Shown: positions 19,301 to 20,249 of the stretch, piece by piece
Layout of the letters: every line of letters begins with the position of its first letter
Numbering within the stretch: the stretch's first letter is position 1
DNA from: Pigoraptor chileana
Taxonomy: Eukaryota; Opisthokonta; Filasterea
Direction of reading: 5' to 3'
Assembly (NCBI GenBank): GCA_943704495.1
Contig: CALSCR010004195.1
Location: 1 to 20,249 of the forward strand
DNA length: 20,249 nt
Made by a program: the position numbers and the translations under genes
The notes under the pieces: model-generated
Seen by the model: only the letters and a program-made list of their open reading frames with translations
Database searches by the model: none
What the model was told of the DNA's origin: nothing

Positions 19301-19517
19301 TTCGATTAAAGAACGCGCATTCGGGATTATTTTCGACCGTAAGGGGGCGCTTGGTACCCGAAACAGCCCGAGTGCCTCCCCGCGCCGGCGTGCCGCTATC
19401 TGTCCTTTGGCGCTTTGGCGGCTGTTCACGACCGTCAGTGATGATTGTCTGCGTTGGCGATTGCGGGCGCTTCAGTCCACCACGGTGCAAGGGACTTGGA
19501 GGTCCGGCATCCGCCAT
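13368..19517 (-). CDS. GREB1-like circularly permuted SF2 helicase / TAGT-type glycosyltransferase with C-terminal Sel1 repeats (2,049 residues)
   Basis: A single intronless frame from ATG 19517 (context GCGCCATGG); any upstream extension would need a TTG start. Residues 1-60 are Pro/Arg-rich with nuclear localisation signals (PPKRQR at 33-38). Helicase motifs appear in permuted order: II DECH (423-426), III SATP (488-491), V KGGMG (1030-1034), VI QELGRMCRY (1062-1070), then the P-loop QVGKTG (1162-1167). A Cys/His cluster (about 983-1009) precedes motif V. Residues about 1370-1620 resemble the GREB1/base-J-type glycosyltransferase: GIGFARRFIQL, then IFVLDDN (DDN at 1445-1447, likely metal/nucleotide-sugar site) and FREDLALN (ED 1587-1588, likely catalytic). 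Residues 1643-2049 are Sel1 repeats. Known family: animal GREB1 has this core, with the helicase thought to be inactive. Inferred role: nuclear sugar transfer to DNA bases or chromatin proteins, with the helicase acting as motor and Sel1 as scaffold. Its target is unknown. Confidence 0.8.
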   Translation of the reverse strand: MADAGPPSPLHRGGLKRPQSPTQTIITDGREQPPKRQRTDSGTPARGGTRAVSGTKRPLTVENNPECAFFNRIWSQLWSKLDIVDLTLEDSAADQRTSLQGSVLFLLSSSVASLSDKDVRWFSDKVALGGNLVYALGCLDEAGILPKTNAFIELARGKRAFKETFKRVDGIMILDEHIKKSIVRDSLNELRKRSTNDVVSVILAPGDRPAVVGILADDSFGTKLYDAAATLGIRFVTCTPADVDVLTNETEPDETNSDSGDETPPISDALKKVVIIKEEQVERPPGLSHLPEEATKPRSDKIFPLQQCIGDVLFERIACILAAKNTPLKTFKRFVFRVMTAKYTMLETQTADRLKDIEDIFDTEEWRTSHVQEVERGDGANTAAPVGSGVDRMAYSKEIEQRMHNFYAQLINDPSTLGLIIVDECHYAVTANQAYDVFANLASPTKSEDFKWSVNMIDDLRAMWKKRGMAGMLTSCHQIGNLVVLLVSATPYNQLSASTRIPVRHLVSSGDTTCLKAEKDVTDGDCVIARDAHVVDWSEGQLRMSEPFRLLVAPTAMGSDDWAYLRAENTTGVWRLSFSAIPPSDPFIQAMDAVAMLDSPHATFTFNAATKALSVSIPQGNGISSEAFLCVEGNTVALVDTFSSASKFELDRRVAYDVLRIKMVGRDGWVGYDKKDRSLAIAGKEQLGMCTEFLVCPSGRTPYYRSVNFYINSMRNRATENALVRGDPFLPKVMQQKTDSDGSIQLSRDVALACDYVYSIVRFAVFFECCLANEVAGTPRARPEERLKELLKNSEKWWRKCGERVRGTMEDMEKTVKLPLNEYCRKYGETLSADASPWAYVLHAPTTLLRLGDTWRNARDVLCGFHSGCLKTEFLSSRTETDVIVSNLISERVKREDGKPYMKGNTKIVRTSSVADGNRLFESICLAIMKTGMGKVFAVIRDFDNKALDDFFKEASGLSDYERRCVEEKRHWLQLLQPPDHKCVHASCECKRVEMSIESWNCEQCGHLHKPIRQYEDLEDLPCILILVDKGGMGNTFPRTFDCMDLRTSYNSSVGELSTVVQELGRMCRYAAPDNDRVPYALVGDKLVTLLKQGLLSHYAIRIMFRSHDRYLSSRDTDPSYPWRYTCRPKLTLNGNTGGHFDASDRAIPYHDARLILQAEPQVGKTGTYLALLQRFRRLIDQPDVRMPVYEVDVDNAFDERLWAYPCWKDIDEDRTMKTYNPGKSKYDLLCERPYANDFKFTRGELDKLSTRAASAREECEGGTRTDDTGTPAHDIPATDFKHELKQLGSRGSDAGGVRTGTIEVQVRNRGMEHARISVPMKHDGLVTWRDGVCSLKPRQRTSPGVHFWIFQVSHPPAGRSAAYARLDLSDAMDRMAYAQAVVCRKIDDYRCWAASIILIELPETLPSVEDVGEVDKVTWGIGFARRFIQLIAETHNLHRIFVLDDNIEHMAEIVLPPQQRVRNDGTISRVLVTKPCSMWTVLERMQSQMEGVVIDDGLDLDGLLVSRRIKAHPNNPNANKAMWRHAGEPGTYALLGTARYTNRAITKTPFSQRHIFSFALVNVRAMKEASQRRKVSLLYPPWPFREDLALNDACVSAGLRLCKYNRFIQVKRPSRFRANKGKEGDGAARSIESHRKAADEAKAEAQCTIGIGYEDGGMETNAVSAERYRKAAEQGDADAQFNLGRCYDNGEGVGKDVTKAVSWYRKAAEQEHMDAQVNLGVCYQYGYDGVKEDAEKAVSWYRKAAEQGHADAQFNLGVCYADGTGLVEKDAEKAVSWYRKAAEQGHADAQFNLGVCYDNGTGVEEEDAEKAARWYRQAAEQGHADAQFNLAICYDNGTGVEEEDAEKAVSWYRKAAKQGHADAQVNIGVCYAHGTGVEEDAKKAVRWYRKAAKQGHADAQFNLGRCYDNEEGVEEDAEKAVSWYRKAAKQGHADAQFNLGRCYDNGEGVEEDAVKAVSWYRKAAEQGHADAQFNLGVYYHCKGDGVEEDAVKAVSWYRKAAEWEHANAQFNLGCCYADGTGVKINATKAASWFRKAARQGHADAMRRC
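13371..14591 (-). repeat. Array of about eleven Sel1 repeats plus a partial copy
   Basis: Tandem units of 36-38 codons, each with the pattern GHADAQFNLGVCYDNG, an acidic VEEDAEKAV link and SWYRKAA. They encode the Sel1-like (TPR-related) helical repeats used for protein-protein contacts. The central copies are nearly identical in DNA as well as protein, so they arose or were homogenised recently. The outer copies are more diverged: the first is degenerate (EAQCTIGIGYEDG) and the last stops after HADAMRRC. Link lengths vary by one or two residues (EED, EEED, VEKD), and the array is likely to vary between strains. Confidence 0.93.
17424..17873 (-). other. Beta-rich insertion within the helicase region
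   Basis: Residues about 549-698 lie between motifs III and V and lack helicase motifs. They consist of short beta strands with repeated aromatic and Gly positions (DDWAYLRAENTTGVWRLSF, later GWVGYDKKDRSLAIAG and CTEFLV). The pattern recalls a beta-trefoil or fascin-like fold. That is a guess from periodicity, not a family match. Confidence 0.3.
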
Positions 19518-20038
19518 GGCGCGACTCTTTTGATTTCTGAACAAAGTGATTGGTCAACCCGTGTCTCGTCAGTCATGCATTGTTCGGAGCGTCGAGGTAC
19601 GTAAAATGAATAAATACAGGGAACACATTCAGTTGGCTTGGTCCTTTCGTCAACTGCGTTCATGTGTCCTGTGGTGGATGTGTCAACAAAGGCTCGCTTC
19701 TGTGTACAAATTAGGAGCAAGTGTGTTGACGGTAAATACTTGCACAATTTGTACGCAGTACATAGTTTACTTAGCTATGAAATTGGACACCATCTCCAAT
19801 TAAAATGTACTTAAAGATGAAAGTCCAAAAGTGGCTATTTTTAGGTACATTTCACCCTTAAGCGAGAGCTCGGCAACTTCGGAGAGTACGCCGACCAAAC
19901 ACGGCAGCCTCACCTCACCGAACAGTACAAATTGAATCACACAACAAAAAAGTCATTGACCAGCAAACAGGGCAAGAACGTACGGCACAACCAAACTAAT
20001 ACAGTACCACCCAAAAAGAAACAATTTCACACAGGAAG
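19518..20038. other. Upstream region of the large helicase-glycosyltransferase gene
   Basis: About 520 AT-rich bp between the start of the 2,049-residue gene and the partial gene at the right edge. A TTGTTCAG acceptor-like site lies about 23 bp before the ATG, so a 5' leader intron is possible. An inverted repeat lies at 19803-19852. The remaining open frames are short, Lys/Thr/Asn-rich and unconvincing. Confidence 0.4.
19803..19852. repeat. Inverted repeat, 13-bp arms with one mismatch
   Basis: The left arm AAATGTACTTAAA (19803-19815) matches the reverse complement of the right arm TTTAGGTACATTT (19840-19852) at 12 of 13 positions, with a 24-nt loop. It could form a hairpin or be the remnant of a very short terminal-inverted-repeat element. 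No target duplication is obvious. Confidence 0.6.
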
Positions 20039-20249
20039 TCAAGCATTGACACCCGCACAAAATGCAACAACACACTCGTTCAATTGTCTGTCCCCAAAAA
20101 GGATTCCCCTTGCCCAATCGTTCGAGTGCATGGGATTGTAATAACAATCCGACTCTAGATCTTCAAAATACGCCGACGTCACAAAATCAATGTAACCTGT
20201 ATTGCTCTTTAACAGCTTGAACACGAGTCGGGGAATGAACTCGGACGAA
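20039..20249 (-). CDS. C-terminal part of an unidentified protein, cut by the right edge
   Basis: The frame is open from the right edge for about 69 codons and ends in TGA at 20039-20041. It reads EFIPRLVFKLLKSNTGYID, then an acidic/aromatic stretch and NDWARGILFGDRQLNEC. The composition (Trp, Tyr, alternating hydrophobics) looks like a folded domain. There is no start inside the window. It may be a 3' exon, since a GTGTCA donor-like site occurs near the end. I do not recognise the family. The overlapping plus-strand frame is low-complexity and was discounted. Confidence 0.4.
   Translation of the reverse strand, partial: SSEFIPRLVFKLLKSNTGYIDFVTSAYFEDLESDCYYNPMHSNDWARGILFGDRQLNECVVAFCAGVNA

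Noticed and set aside
1-20249. tRNA genes, rRNA, CRISPR arrays, recognisable transposase or reverse transcriptase
   Set aside because: None could be supported by reading both strands; no transposase or polymerase motifs were seen in any strong frame.

Overview
The window is nuclear DNA from a eukaryote, most likely a free-living unicellular protist. The evidence is a PARP1-type gene that can be read only by splicing 22 exons, TATA-like boxes upstream of some genes, and predicted signal-peptide and multi-pass membrane proteins. Nothing visible identifies the lineage. All genes but one lie on the minus strand.

Left part (1-3.7 kb): the 5' end of a secreted or membrane protein gene running off the left edge; a 167-residue coiled-coil protein; a 365-residue multi-pass membrane protein; and a possible four-exon gene for a small secreted protein that needs a 7-nt microexon. 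An uninterpreted coding-like patch lies at 3.4-3.7 kb.

Centre (3,984-11,082): one PARP1 orthologue. I resolved all 22 exons; their lengths sum to exactly 1,138 codons plus a stop. It has three PARP-type zinc fingers instead of the usual two, then a nuclear localisation signal, PADR1, BRCT, WGR, the helical regulatory domain and the ADP-ribosyltransferase domain with its H-Y-E residues. Two microexons of 22 and 15 nt encode the loop carrying the catalytic tyrosine. Introns are 96-297 nt, and 18 of 21 start with GTG.

Right part (11.1-20.2 kb): a divergent plus-strand gene for an unrecognised 339-residue protein, a duplicated intergenic segment, an unresolved minus-strand exon, and then a 6.15-kb intronless minus-strand gene for a 2,049-residue protein. 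This protein is the main discovery. It has an N-terminal nuclear localisation signal and a superfamily-2 helicase whose motifs are in circularly permuted order: DECH, SAT, GGMG and QxxGRxxR come first, and the GKT P-loop comes about 740 residues later. A GREB1/base-J-type (TAGT-like) glycosyltransferase domain follows, then about eleven near-identical Sel1 repeats. Animal GREB1 shares the helicase-glycosyltransferase core; I know of no Sel1 fusion of this kind. A partial gene enters from the right edge.

The two large genes both look nuclear: PARP1 for DNA-break signalling, the GREB1-like protein for glycosylation of DNA or a chromatin protein. Their proximity alone does not show a shared pathway.
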